From the NCBI GenBank assembly GCA_016714445.1, contig JADJNF010000008.1, forward strand, positions 620,001 to 684,000: a stretch of DNA of 64,000 bases, in the 5' to 3' direction. Source of the stretch: Saprospiraceae bacterium. GTDB lineage: Bacteria > Bacteroidota > Bacteroidia > Chitinophagales > Saprospiraceae. How positions within the stretch are numbered: position 1 is the stretch's first letter; each line of letters starts with the position of its first letter. Positions 18,137 to 28,100 of the stretch are shown piece after piece. The translations under genes were made by a program, and so were the position numbers. The notes under the pieces were generated by a model. It was not told the DNA's origin and ran no database searches. It worked only from the letters and a program-made list of their open reading frames with translations.

Positions 18137-20902
18137 GTGAAAGTCTCAAAAATCTGTCTTTACCTGATTTTTCTTTGCTTGCTTATATTCAATTCCTGTA
18201 CAAATCATCAGAAACCAATTACAGAATTACAACGTTCCGGTTACCCTTTTAAAATAGATTCTAATCAAGAATCAGAGCTGCTGGAGTATGCAGATTCTCT
18301 CTTCTATTTTGACAGAAATAAATCCAAAAACACATATATTGAATTGCTGAATAGAACAAAAAACGACAGCATATACAATTATGTTGTTTTTCAGATCAGA
18401 CTGGCAAATATTCTTCACGCACAATTTTCAGGGTTAAAACAAAATTCAAATTTTCAATTTTCAAATGTAAACTCCGATTTTAATCTTTTACTTAGACAAA
18501 TAGACAGCGTTTTTCAGGAAGAAAAAATAGAAGATACCTCATTAAGGCTACAATTAAAGATGGTAAATAGTAGTGAATATCTTAGCGGAATGGCCACTCT
18601 AGCTCTGGCTTTAAATAGCAAGTATTATTTGAATGAAAATGAACCAGCCCTTGAATATTTTAAATCTGCTATTAATCACCTGAAACAATCCATCCCGGGC
18701 CGAGGACTGGCTGCACTTGCTTGTAAAGAAGCCATACAAACCTCAATTAATTGCAGAGAATATCTACTTTCGCGTTCTTTGGGTGAACTGGCATTGACCT
18801 GTATTAAGGAAGCACCAAGAGACACTTTGATATCAGGTCTGGCGTATATAGCTTCCGGATATAGTCGAATGAGTGACACCATTCCATTCAGCCTGCAGCA
18901 ATATCAAAGATCACATGAATTGACATCGTCCTCTCCATATGTTTACATCGATCAGGAAGCCCTTAAATATCTGTCACATTATAATTATGTAAATAATCAA
19001 AAGGAAAATTATCTGGTTTACATTGATTTATATAAAAAGTCCGCAGAAAAATATGGAGATAAAATAAATCTCAATAAAAATCTTGGCCAGTTTGCAATAA
19101 TGGATCAAAGATGGGATGATGCTGTTACACACCTTGAAAAAGCAAAAGAACATTATTATAAAAGAAAAAAACCGGAAATAACTATTCTGTTCAGTATATG
19201 CGGCAACTTGGGAGAAGCTTATATGCATACGTCAGAATATAACAAAGCAATTGAAGCTAATCTTGTGCAGTCAGGAATTTTTTTTATAAAAAATGTTGCC
19301 CCTTCGAACATTTATAAAGTAATGCAGGATTCTCTGGTGAGTATTGATAATAATTATGTAGTGTGTAATGATATTTCTGATATATACTGGATTAAATACC
19401 TAAAAACCAATGATATTGAAGACTTGAATTGGGCGTATAAATTTATCGAGCTTTGTTTGCGATATGTAGATGCATCATTAAATACCATTGAAGACAGTAA
19501 AAAATTAACGCTATTAAATGACTTTGCTGTTTTTTTCATTCAAAATGGTGTGAAAATATTACATGAAATATATGAGAAAACCCAAAATAAGATTTATCTG
19601 GAAAAATATCTTAATCTAATTGAATTTAATAAATCATCTCTTTTGTACAGAGAAAAAGTTAAACTTGACAAGAGATATAATATAGATAAAAACTTGCTTG
19701 ATCAGGAAAAATTACTTCAAAGTAAAATAGAAGAAGACATAGTAAAAGACAAATTAAATTCAGATAGCTTGCAGATATGGCAACAAAATTTAAAAGCTAT
19801 CTACAAGACGTATAAAACTAAATATCCTGCCTATTTTGATAAAATAATGAATAAAGCCTATTTTTCTATTCATGACGTGCAAGACCTATTGGATACAAAT
19901 GCGGCCATCATCAGTTATGAAATCCACAATGCTGAACTGTTTACATTCACTATTTCCAAATGTAATTCGACCCTTTCAAAAACAGGAATAAATTTAACTT
20001 CTCTGGATAGTTTGATTACCATGCAAAGCAGTAAAAATCTACATAAAACTTATTGGAAACTGGCAAATACCTGGTATAACACATTAATCCCGGAAGAATT
20101 GAGAAGTACATATAATCTAACTATCATTCCGGATATTTCCTTACATCATATAAGTTTTGATGCCCTGACTTTGGATCATAGTGGACAGAACCAAAGTTAT
20201 GCAATTTTCAAGCATTTATTCAACTATACCCCATCAGTGGCTTACTTGATAAATGATCAGAATTTGTCAGAAAAAGAAATAATCATTTCCAAAAAAATTG
20301 CGCTCTTTTCATTTTCAGACAAGCACACTATTTTACACCAAAAAGGTAAAATACAGGAACTTCCGGGAGCATACAGCGAAACAAAAATGGTGAGTCAGTT
20401 TTATCCTGATTCAGAATTGTATTCCGGTTTTGGATGTACTATAGAAAATTTCAAAAAAACATATCAATCATCAGATTTTAAAACCATCCATATATCGACG
20501 CATGGAATGGCCATAAAAAATAAAAGAAACAACGCGTACCTATTATTCAGATCATCCATCAACCAGGAAATTCCCGACACGTTATTTACCTTTGATATCG
20601 AAAGACTAAATTCAGATGCAGATTTGGTCATACTGAGTGCCTGCGAATCAGGAAAAGGCAAAAGCCTCGAACAGGAAGGAACTTACTCACTGGCAAGATC
20701 CTTCCTGAGAAACGGGGCTAAAATGGTATTGTCATCCCTATGGAATCTCGATGATAGCAGCACAAAAAATATGATTTATGAACTCTATCGATCAAGTGAT
20801 TTACCCATAACGGAGAAACTTAGAAAATCAAAATTAAAACTACTAAATGATAGCGAAAAGTTAAATCCTAAGTTTTGGGCAGGACTTATTTCAATTCATT
20901 AA
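18137..20902 (+). CDS. TPR and CHAT-protease domain lipoprotein (GTG start)
   Basis: 921 residues, GTG start, six bases after the preceding gene. A lipoprotein signal with lipobox FNSC (Cys21) anchors it in the envelope. The middle (about 150-560) is built of TPR-like helices. The C-terminal third is a CHAT domain (caspase-like clan CD peptidase) with its dyad visible: His789 in HISTHG and Cys836 in LSACESG. The flanking EGTYSLARSFLRNGAKMVLSSLWNLDD is characteristic. A protease with intact dyad encoded with a sigma factor and a membrane TPR protein suggests a regulated envelope proteolysis or signalling module. Its substrate is unknown. It overlaps the convergent neighbour by 17 bases. Confidence 0.8.
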   Translation: MKVSKICLYLIFLCLLIFNSCTNHQKPITELQRSGYPFKIDSNQESELLEYADSLFYFDRNKSKNTYIELLNRTKNDSIYNYVVFQIRLANILHAQFSGLKQNSNFQFSNVNSDFNLLLRQIDSVFQEEKIEDTSLRLQLKMVNSSEYLSGMATLALALNSKYYLNENEPALEYFKSAINHLKQSIPGRGLAALACKEAIQTSINCREYLLSRSLGELALTCIKEAPRDTLISGLAYIASGYSRMSDTIPFSLQQYQRSHELTSSSPYVYIDQEALKYLSHYNYVNNQKENYLVYIDLYKKSAEKYGDKINLNKNLGQFAIMDQRWDDAVTHLEKAKEHYYKRKKPEITILFSICGNLGEAYMHTSEYNKAIEANLVQSGIFFIKNVAPSNIYKVMQDSLVSIDNNYVVCNDISDIYWIKYLKTNDIEDLNWAYKFIELCLRYVDASLNTIEDSKKLTLLNDFAVFFIQNGVKILHEIYEKTQNKIYLEKYLNLIEFNKSSLLYREKVKLDKRYNIDKNLLDQEKLLQSKIEEDIVKDKLNSDSLQIWQQNLKAIYKTYKTKYPAYFDKIMNKAYFSIHDVQDLLDTNAAIISYEIHNAELFTFTISKCNSTLSKTGINLTSLDSLITMQSSKNLHKTYWKLANTWYNTLIPEELRSTYNLTIIPDISLHHISFDALTLDHSGQNQSYAIFKHLFNYTPSVAYLINDQNLSEKEIIISKKIALFSFSDKHTILHQKGKIQELPGAYSETKMVSQFYPDSELYSGFGCTIENFKKTYQSSDFKTIHISTHGMAIKNKRNNAYLLFRSSINQEIPDTLFTFDIERLNSDADLVILSACESGKGKSLEQEGTYSLARSFLRNGAKMVLSSLWNLDDSSTKNMIYELYRSSDLPITEKLRKSKLKLLNDSEKLNPKFWAGLISIH

Positions 20903-21575
20903 GTGTATTAAATTTATCATTAAAATAAGCCAAAATAGATTCATGATACCAATATCCCCCTGTTCCACTTAGTTTTGGGTCGTCGTTAAAGTCGAATTCA
21001 TGTTCTTTCTGTCTATTTTCTAAAGCATAATTTGAGAATTTTTCAAAATCTTCTTTGTTGCAAACATAAAAATATCCAAATACATCATGTTGCTTTATTC
21101 TGTTTGAAATTTTTTGACTATTTCCATCGTAAAAACCAAACATAGGTAATAAATAATTTTGATCAGATGTGTCTAAATTTAAATTGTAATGAAAAACTTC
21201 ATTATTATTAAAAATAACTTTCAACAATGGATTACAAGTAGCTGATCCTGAGTGTGGTATACCTCTCATAACAAATTTTGCGGTAAGGCCTTTTTCGTCA
21301 ATAATAATTCTATCAGTCGGTTTCGGAATAAAGAAAATAAATTCTTTTTCCACAAAAATCTTACCATCTCTCACAACCATAGAAAACTCATGGTAATATT
21401 CTGTTGACTCGGTGGGCAAATTATTGTTAAAACAAAATTTAAAATTTCCTTCTTCTAGCTCAAACTGAGTGAAAAACTGATTTTCAATTTTTGTACTTCT
21501 ATTGCTAACAAAAAATTCAGTTAGTTTTTTTATCGCAATAATGTGAGAGTGATCGATTGATTCTTTTGAATTCAT
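20886..21575 (-). CDS. hypothetical protein, no family recognised
   Basis: 229 residues, no signal peptide or membrane helix. It is rich in aromatic and acidic residues, and the middle is predominantly beta-forming (EFSMVVRDGKIFVEKEFIFFIPKPTDRIIIDEKG, split across strands). The C-terminus YWYHESILAYFNDKFNTLNELK looks helical. It ends inside the 3' end of the CHAT gene on the opposite strand. Its low G+C and isolated position could indicate an acquired gene. The single long ORF with ATG start is likely real; function unknown. Confidence 0.55.
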   Translation of the reverse strand: MNSKESIDHSHIIAIKKLTEFFVSNRSTKIENQFFTQFELEEGNFKFCFNNNLPTESTEYYHEFSMVVRDGKIFVEKEFIFFIPKPTDRIIIDEKGLTAKFVMRGIPHSGSATCNPLLKVIFNNNEVFHYNLNLDTSDQNYLLPMFGFYDGNSQKISNRIKQHDVFGYFYVCNKEDFEKFSNYALENRQKEHEFDFNDDPKLSGTGGYWYHESILAYFNDKFNTLNELK

Positions 21576-21675
21576 ACATTTTAAATTTTAGTGTTATTAA
21601 ATAATAAAATAGAACAAGTTTTGATTTTATATTAATGAAATATTGGCTAAAAAGTAACCCAATTTTTTCAAAAAT

Positions 21676-22251
21676 TTACACCAACTCCCTCCAAGCCCAT
21701 TGCAACAAAATAATCGTCTTGGCATCCATAATGCTTCCACTTTGTAATAATGCCGGAATTTCATCATATCCATATTCCAAAATTTCAATATCCTCCTGTT
21801 CAGAAAGCTCTCCACCGCCACTGTACATTTTCATAGAAGTATCATATTTTGCTGTATAGAAATGAATCTTCTCCATATGGGCACCCGGTGTGGCAAAGGC
21901 TTCATATATTTTTGTCACATCTTTGACTTTATATCCTGTTTCTTCTTTTATCTCCTTGATGATGGCTTCTTCAGGATGTAATTCGTCCAGCATTCCTGCA
22001 CAACACTCGATGATAAATCCATCCTTGTGTCCGTGCAGCAATACAGGCAATCTAAACTGGCGAATCAGTAATATTTTTTTTTCTTTTGGATTATACAACA
22101 ACACCGCAGCACCATCCCCACTGTTGTATATCTCCCGTATTTGTTCTTCTTTGCGTCCATCTCGTCTGGTATAGTCAATAACAAATCTTTTTAGTGTGGA
22201 CCAGCCTTTATAAAGGGTGGTTTCCTCCACTATTTTTACTCTACCAGCCAT
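21676..22251 (-). CDS. NUDIX hydrolase, NudK-like (GDP-mannose pyrophosphatase type)
   Basis: 191 residues. It hydrolyses a nucleoside diphosphate linked to another group. The NUDIX box is present as G-MLDE-HPEEAIIKEIKEETGY, with Lys where the consensus has Arg at the start of REUxEE. The preceding DGAAVLLYNPKEKKILLIRQFR and the following YEAFATPGAHMEKIHFYTA match the NudK/ADP-ribose pyrophosphatase branch. It overlaps the AIM24 gene upstream by 11 bases, so the two are co-transcribed. Exact substrate is not certain. Confidence 0.85.
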   Translation of the reverse strand: MAGRVKIVEETTLYKGWSTLKRFVIDYTRRDGRKEEQIREIYNSGDGAAVLLYNPKEKKILLIRQFRLPVLLHGHKDGFIIECCAGMLDELHPEEAIIKEIKEETGYKVKDVTKIYEAFATPGAHMEKIHFYTAKYDTSMKMYSGGGELSEQEDIEILEYGYDEIPALLQSGSIMDAKTIILLQWAWRELV

Positions 22252-23035
22252 CTCCGTCCAGAACTTTTCCTAATCCACCCAACACGCTTCCTTCTTCCTT
22301 ACCACCATAATTTTTGGCTTTTGACATGATACGGTCAGCCAGTCTGTTGAATGGAAGAGACTGTACCCACACCTTTCCCGGACCAATAAGACTGGCAAAA
22401 AAGAGCCCTTCACCGCCAAAAAGTACATTCTTTATGCCCTTAACAAATACAATATCATAATCTACCGTCTGCGTAAATCCAACCAGACAACCGGTATCCA
22501 CCCTGAGATGCTCTCCTGCTTTAAGCGTTTTTTCCACTATATATCCTCCGGCATGTAAAAATGCCAATCCATCACCTTCCAGTTTTTGCATGATAAATCC
22601 TTCTCCTCCAAAAAAACCTCGTCCAAGCTTTCTGGAAAATTCAATCCCTACACTAGTCCCTTGTGCGGCACAAAGAAAAGCATCCTTCTGACAAATGACT
22701 TTGCCATCATAATCACAAAGATCAATGGGAATGATTTTGCCCGGATAAGGTGAAGCAAAAGATACCCTGGCTTTACCAACACCCTGATGTGTAAACGCAG
22801 TCATAAACAGTTTTTCGCCGGTCAGCAAGCGTTTTCCGGCCCCCATAAGTTTGCCCATAAAACCTTTGTCCTGCTCTGATCCATCACCAAATATGGTCTG
22901 CATGTCTATATCTTCATCCATCATCAACATAGAGCCGGGTTCAGCGATAACAGTCTCTCCCTGATCGAGTTCTATCTCCACAAACTGCATTTCTTCTCCG
23001 AATATTTTAAAATCTATTTCATGTGCGTTTTGCAT
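22241..23035 (-). CDS. AIM24 family protein (TIGR00266 type)
   Basis: 264 residues of glycine-rich beta repeats typical of AIM24/TIGR00266: FVEIELDQGETVIAEPGSMLMMD at the N-terminus, FMTAFTHQGVGKARVSFASPYPGKIIPIDL in the middle, and GGEGLFFASLIGPGKVWVQSLPF near the end. The biochemical function of the family is not established. It is translationally linked to the downstream NUDIX gene. No signal peptide. Confidence 0.85.
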   Translation of the reverse strand: MQNAHEIDFKIFGEEMQFVEIELDQGETVIAEPGSMLMMDEDIDMQTIFGDGSEQDKGFMGKLMGAGKRLLTGEKLFMTAFTHQGVGKARVSFASPYPGKIIPIDLCDYDGKVICQKDAFLCAAQGTSVGIEFSRKLGRGFFGGEGFIMQKLEGDGLAFLHAGGYIVEKTLKAGEHLRVDTGCLVGFTQTVDYDIVFVKGIKNVLFGGEGLFFASLIGPGKVWVQSLPFNRLADRIMSKAKNYGGKEEGSVLGGLGKVLDGDGW

Positions 23036-23144
23036 AATGTATTTCTTTGTTTGTCCTGATTAAAAAAAAAATACAAATTAAATCTATATCCTATTACAAA
23101 GCAAATAAAATATTCTTTAGTTTTATGTCTTTAAAATAATACAA

Positions 23145-24233
23145 ATGAACCAACGCTTGCTTGCTCTAGATGTATTCCGTGGTATGACCATCTTTTTTAT
23201 GATCATTGTAAACACTCCCGGAAGTTGGAATTTTGTGTACGCTCCTCTGCTTCATGCCAAATGGGATGGCTGTACACCCACCGATCTTGTTTTTCCGTTT
23301 TTTATGTTTATCGTAGGGGTGTCTATGGCCATTTCATACAGTAAGTTTGAAGGTGTAAAAAATGAAGAATGGATTAAAAAAGCGGTTAGCCGTGGTCTCA
23401 AAATAATACTCATTGGACTATTGCTCAATTGGTTCCCTTTTTTCACAAAAAATATAGCCGAACTTCGTTTTTTTGGCGTATTACAACGTATTGGACTGTC
23501 ATTTATGATAGCTGCTATTATGGTAAGTTTTGTGCAAAAAAAGTATCTTTGGATTATGCTTGGTGCGATTTTAATCTCTTATTGGGTTATTTTACTTTCT
23601 GCGGGAGAAGGTGCTCTGTCACTTGAAGGTAATTTAGTTCGAACCATTGATCTTGCATTGTTTGGAGAGTCCCACATATATACAGGTTACGGAATACCAT
23701 TTGACCCCGAAGGATTATTGAGTACTCTTCCTGCCATAGGAACTGTGCTTCTTGGGTATATCATTAGTAAAAACATGATGGTTCAGGCGGATAATTACAA
23801 AAAAATACAAAATCTCCTTGTATATGGAATAGGCTGTGTCTCTTTGGGACTTATTTGGTCATATTTGGGTTTCCCTATCAATAAACCGATCTGGAGCAGT
23901 AGTTATGTTTTGTTTACCGGGGGATTGGCTATGATGTTTCTGGCTGGCATGATTTGGATCATTGATGTCCTGAACTATAAAAAATGGACGTTTGTTTTTA
24001 AGGCTTTTGGTCAGAATCCATTGGTTTGTTATGCACTGTCAGGATTGATAGTAAAGACGATGTTACTTATTTCTATAGGAGAACAGAAACTTTACGCCTG
24101 GTTGTATACATCCGTTTATCAGCCTGTATTCGGCAATTATTTTGGTTCACTGATGTTTGCCTTAAGTCTGGTGATGTCGATCTGGGTGATTGCCTGGCTG
24201 ATGGATAGAAAAGGTATTATAGTGAAGGTATAA
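23145..24233 (+). CDS. membrane acyltransferase (heparan-alpha-glucosaminide N-acetyltransferase-like, DUF5009)
   Basis: 362 residues with about ten transmembrane helices. The N-terminus RLLALDVFRGMTIFFMIIVN and the segment HAKWDGCTPTDLVFPFFMFIVG carry the conserved Asp/Arg and the HxxWxGxxxxDLxFP motif of the HGSNAT/YeiB-like family. Eukaryotic members move acetyl groups across a membrane onto glucosamine. The bacterial ones probably acetylate envelope sugars. It lies 35 bases before gldH on the same strand, but gldH has its own promoter element. Confidence 0.85.
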   Translation: MNQRLLALDVFRGMTIFFMIIVNTPGSWNFVYAPLLHAKWDGCTPTDLVFPFFMFIVGVSMAISYSKFEGVKNEEWIKKAVSRGLKIILIGLLLNWFPFFTKNIAELRFFGVLQRIGLSFMIAAIMVSFVQKKYLWIMLGAILISYWVILLSAGEGALSLEGNLVRTIDLALFGESHIYTGYGIPFDPEGLLSTLPAIGTVLLGYIISKNMMVQADNYKKIQNLLVYGIGCVSLGLIWSYLGFPINKPIWSSSYVLFTGGLAMMFLAGMIWIIDVLNYKKWTFVFKAFGQNPLVCYALSGLIVKTMLLISIGEQKLYAWLYTSVYQPVFGNYFGSLMFALSLVMSIWVIAWLMDRKGIIVKV

Positions 24234-24243
24234 AAATATAAAT

Positions 24244-24251
24244 TACTTTTG
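24244..24251 (+). promoter_or_regulatory. -7 element upstream of gldH
   Basis: TACTTTTG is an exact match to TAnnTTTG, 17 bases before the TTG start of gldH. It supports a short leader and the non-ATG start. Confidence 0.4.
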
Positions 24252-24268
24252 TTGCAAATTTTCATCTT

Positions 24269-24733
24269 TTGAAACATCTTGTTATATTTTCCATTCTTCT
24301 TTTAAACCTGTCCTCTTGCGGACCCAATGTGATTTTTGATCAAAAAGAATCTATATCCGACCCTTGGCCTTACGATGATAATAAAAAATTTGATTTTGAG
24401 ATAACAGACAGTACGAAAACCTATGATCTGATATTGATCCTCACCCACAGTGATGTTTTTTCGTATGAAAATATATATCTCAACGCTACTACCATATTTC
24501 CGGATGGAAGCAAAACTACCAATCCAGTTTCTCTTCAGCTTGCTGATAAAAACGGAGGATGGATAGGTGATTGTACGGGAGATAATTGTTCTATACCGAT
24601 AGAAATGTCATCTGCCTCCTATTTTAAATCTAATGGCAAATACTCCATTATTCTGGAACAATACTCCAGAAAAGATAGTCTGGAAGGAATTTCAGCCATC
24701 GAATTAAAGGTGTTGGAATCTCAGAAGGAATAA
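24269..24733 (+). CDS. gldH: gliding motility lipoprotein GldH (TTG start)
   Basis: 154 residues. Lipoprotein signal KHLVIFSILLLNLSSC with Cys17. The body matches GldH: DQKESISDPWPYDDNKKFDFEITDSTKTYDL near the N-terminus, then DKNGGWIGDCTGDNC and GKYSIILEQYSRKDSLEGISAIEL. GldH is needed for gliding in Flavobacterium, and its role in the envelope is not well defined. No ATG is available at the right place; TTG at 24269 gives the complete signal peptide. It lies near sprA, consistent with a gliding/T9SS locus. Confidence 0.85.
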   Translation: MKHLVIFSILLLNLSSCGPNVIFDQKESISDPWPYDDNKKFDFEITDSTKTYDLILILTHSDVFSYENIYLNATTIFPDGSKTTNPVSLQLADKNGGWIGDCTGDNCSIPIEMSSASYFKSNGKYSIILEQYSRKDSLEGISAIELKVLESQKE

Positions 24734-24804
24734 TGCTGTTTTTGATTTTCTGTTTTCATTGTTTACATATTAGTTCCTTTATTCTGATTGTCAAAATCCG
24801 GCAA

Positions 24805-25029
24805 TTATTTTTGACAAGCACCGTTTGTGTAAGATGTAATTCCGGCACAATTGGCTGCACATGCGTTGCCATATGTTTTATTGTTGCAACCGCACACAGG
24901 ATCATATTGTAACGTACAGACACAATCTTCTTTCGGATTTTCAGTACAATCTTCCTTTTGGCAGGAAAAAAAACCAACCATCATTGTTATACAGATGAAT
25001 AAAATTTTGCTATTCCTTAATATTTTCAT
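24805..25029 (-). CDS. small Kazal-domain lipoprotein
   Basis: 74 residues. Lipobox FFSC (Cys23), then one Kazal-like unit CVCTLQYDPVCGCNNKTYGN followed by ACAANCAG, with the spaced cysteines of Kazal serine-protease inhibitors. Such lipoproteins are frequent in Bacteroidota and may protect the envelope from proteases. The same motif occurs twice in the 2057-residue protein. A second frame covers part of the same bases but lacks the conserved pattern. Confidence 0.75.
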   Translation of the reverse strand: MKILRNSKILFICITMMVGFFSCQKEDCTENPKEDCVCTLQYDPVCGCNNKTYGNACAANCAGITSYTNGACQK

Positions 25030-25120
25030 GTTTACATGATACTTGATTCTATAGTTAGACGCTTATTCATCAATAAAGGTTGGTCATTACTGGATAATAA
25101 TATTCATCCTACTTCCGACA

Positions 25121-25156
25121 ATAAAAATGGGCAGTAAAATTAATTTTCTACTGCCC
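25121..25156 (-). terminator. rho-independent terminator of sprA
   Basis: In minus-strand sense GGGCAGT pairs with ACTGCCC, and the inner AAAAT/ATTTT extends the stem. It is followed by ATTTTTATTG and sits about 30 bases after the sprA stop. Confidence 0.7.
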
Positions 25157-25184
25157 GGAATATATTATTTATGTCAACTTAGTT

Positions 25185-28100
25185 TTAATTGATATTAAAT
25201 CTCAAAGTAATTCCTGATCGAATGGTTGTCACAGGAAAAGAAAGCGATGTTCGTGGTGTAATTTTGGAATAGTCAAAATAAAACCGCAATGCCAGATTTT
25301 TGTTGACATCATACTCCACGGTAGGATTTAATGTCACTGTCTTACTTCCACGATCTGCCTGAGCGTCTATTCCAGTCAATAAATCATATATCTGTGAGAT
25401 ATCATCTCTCAGTGAGTAACTAAAATTTATTCTGATGTCTCTGCCTTTTGCCACAGATGTTCTGTTGTTGGATGGTTTAGCTTTTGGACTTAATGGGTCC
25501 GCATCAGGGTCTGCTTCTTCATCCTTTTTTGTTTTCTTTTTGGCTTTCTTTTTCTTGCTGAATGTTTTTACATCTTTGATGATATATCCGCCACCTATGA
25601 CTATTTCTTTGCTCTTATTTTCTCTTAATTGTGTGATTCCAAGCTCCAGGTTTCTGGTCATTTTATATTCAAAATCAAGCTTCATGTCCTTGACCGTTTT
25701 TACACTTATACCGATGATGGGCACAAATTGCTCCTGAATACTCACAGCAGGTATTTCCAGTCGTGAATAGTAGTTGTTGTTGGGTGATAATTCGATGAAT
25801 GGGTCATTGGAATTAAAATTGGGTGATGTCTGGAAATTACTAACCCTGATGGTTGAGATATAACCGTGTTTGATGGTGATATTCGAAAATATGGATTTAA
25901 ACATTTTAAGTTTTGACAATCCATTATAATTAAGTTGCCAGTTGGGTTTTGGTATGTATGTATTGCTGGCAAATACCTTTTGCTGATCAAGCTCTACATC
26001 AAAAGCGGATTGTCTGGTGTATGCCGCAATAAATGCCGGTACAGTCACACTGTTATGAGAAGGACCATAACCACCAGCATAAGATGGATCTGATGGATGC
26101 ACCCCGGGATTTTGAATGTTTGGTAATCGACGTGAAATAATTTCCCTATTGTCCTTAAACTGATTGTACAGTCCAAAACTATTGTCAAATAAAGTATTCA
26201 TAGCAAAAAATGACGCATCAAATGAACCCACATCGTATTTTGCCAATTGGAGGAAGGTATCTTCACCGTCCATTTTTTTATTTCTGAAAACTTCTGTATG
26301 ACTTTCCTGATAGTTTTTCTTAAAGGTGACATCCACACTAAAATCCTTAAACGGCTCTATCAATAATTTGGCATCAAAGGTTTGCCTTTTTGTCTGCGTC
26401 AGTGCGTCATTAAAGTTGTAACTCGGGTTGAACCATCCCTGATTTTTTTGTAACCAGTTATTTTCCCCGGAGATTCTTGGCTGTACTCCAGCTATAAAAT
26501 CCCAGCCCGGTGCGGAAAATCCTTCACTTTGTCCGAGTAATTTGGACTGAGGCATGAATCCTGGTATGAGTGTGGTTCTGTCGTCTTTATAATTGAACTT
26601 AACTGACCTGATCAGCATCAATGGGCGTAAAATCACTCTCTCTGCCATCGAAGGATCTCTGGGTTTATCTTCTTTCTCTGTCTTCTTTTTTTCTTTAGAT
26701 GCAACGGATTCACTATCTTCCTCTTTGCTCATTTCCTCTGTTTTATCCTTGCCCGATATATTTTTTCTGACTGCCGGTTCAGGTTTTTTTCTAGTTGCAC
26801 GTGGTGCTTTACCTGTCTCTATTGATTTCAGATATCCTGATTTACTATATAACTTACTAAAGTCAAAAGTTACATTAAATCCTGCATTCTGACCGTTTCG
26901 AATGGTATTGCCTAATGGCGTACCTATATCATCTATAGTAATCAGACTACCTCCATCCCAACCATATTCTGCCTTATAATCCGCCCCTGCATTTATCCAT
27001 TCAAGTATCGGAATACTTTTAAACGGAAGTTTATAATTAAGAGAAACATTATGGTTATAGTTTTTACTCCGTCCCAGATTCCGCAAATTCTGATTTCTGT
27101 ATTTCTCCGGATAAAGAGGATCGTCAATCACATTTAAAGTTACATTGTTGCCATCTCTGTCAAACCAATCTCTTTCTTCAGGGGTATCAGCAATGCCTGA
27201 TTGTCGGATTTGGTCAATGATGGACATACTGTTCGCTCTGAAATTAAATCTTAATGATTTGGTGAGATCCCAATCCAATACATAGTTTCGTTCCCATCGG
27301 AATCGTTTATCATCAAAGATAAAAACCGGCGTATCAGGTAATCTGAATGTCCTGGAATTGTCCTGATTGATCATCCTGCTGGTAAACGAAAAATTACTTG
27401 GCAGAATACTGAAATTAAAATCAGATATTAATTTCAGCGCATTTACCTTTATAAATTTAAATGGTTCTATGTAGGTAGATTTTCTGGAATAAACATAATC
27501 CAAACCCAATGACCGCTGAACTGTTTTATCCTGTTTGATGATCGGGTCTGATTTGGTGTTTTCAGTATACGCATAAGACAATCCCAGATTGGAAGGAGAC
27601 CATGGCTTTCCTGTTCCTCCTGCCTGAGTTTTTATATTTGTAAGGTTGAATGTTTTTATAGTAATCTCTTCTCTGGCTACCTCACGGATTGAATCCCGTT
27701 TTGAAGCATCTTCTATCAAACTCAGTTTCTCACCTACCTCTAAGTCCTGATCAAAAGGGTCAAACTGTGGTGTTATATATGTTTTTTGATATTGTGCATA
27801 TAGTGGTATCGAAAGCTGTAAAGCTTTGGGCAATATTTTACCTGCATCGATATTTGCTGCCACATCGTATTGTATGGTTTCTTCTCTGTTTCTTTCCATT
27901 AATCTTTTGTCCAGAGCACCAAAACCAATACTGCTGTAATTACCTGAAAAATTAAGTTCACCAAGGTCTGCCATCTGTATCTGGAGTTTAGCCTGCGCTG
28001 CAATACCTCCGGACTCATCAAATCCCGTTACTCTCATCTCATTTACCCAGACTTCTCCGTTGTACAATAACATTTTCCTTCAGGTTTCTGATGGCTACCT

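Noticed and set aside
28039..28073. Two separate genes for the SprA halves
   Set aside because: The overlap lies in the middle of a segment that is continuous in SprA proteins, and one base in an A run joins them; no reason to assume a two-subunit translocon.
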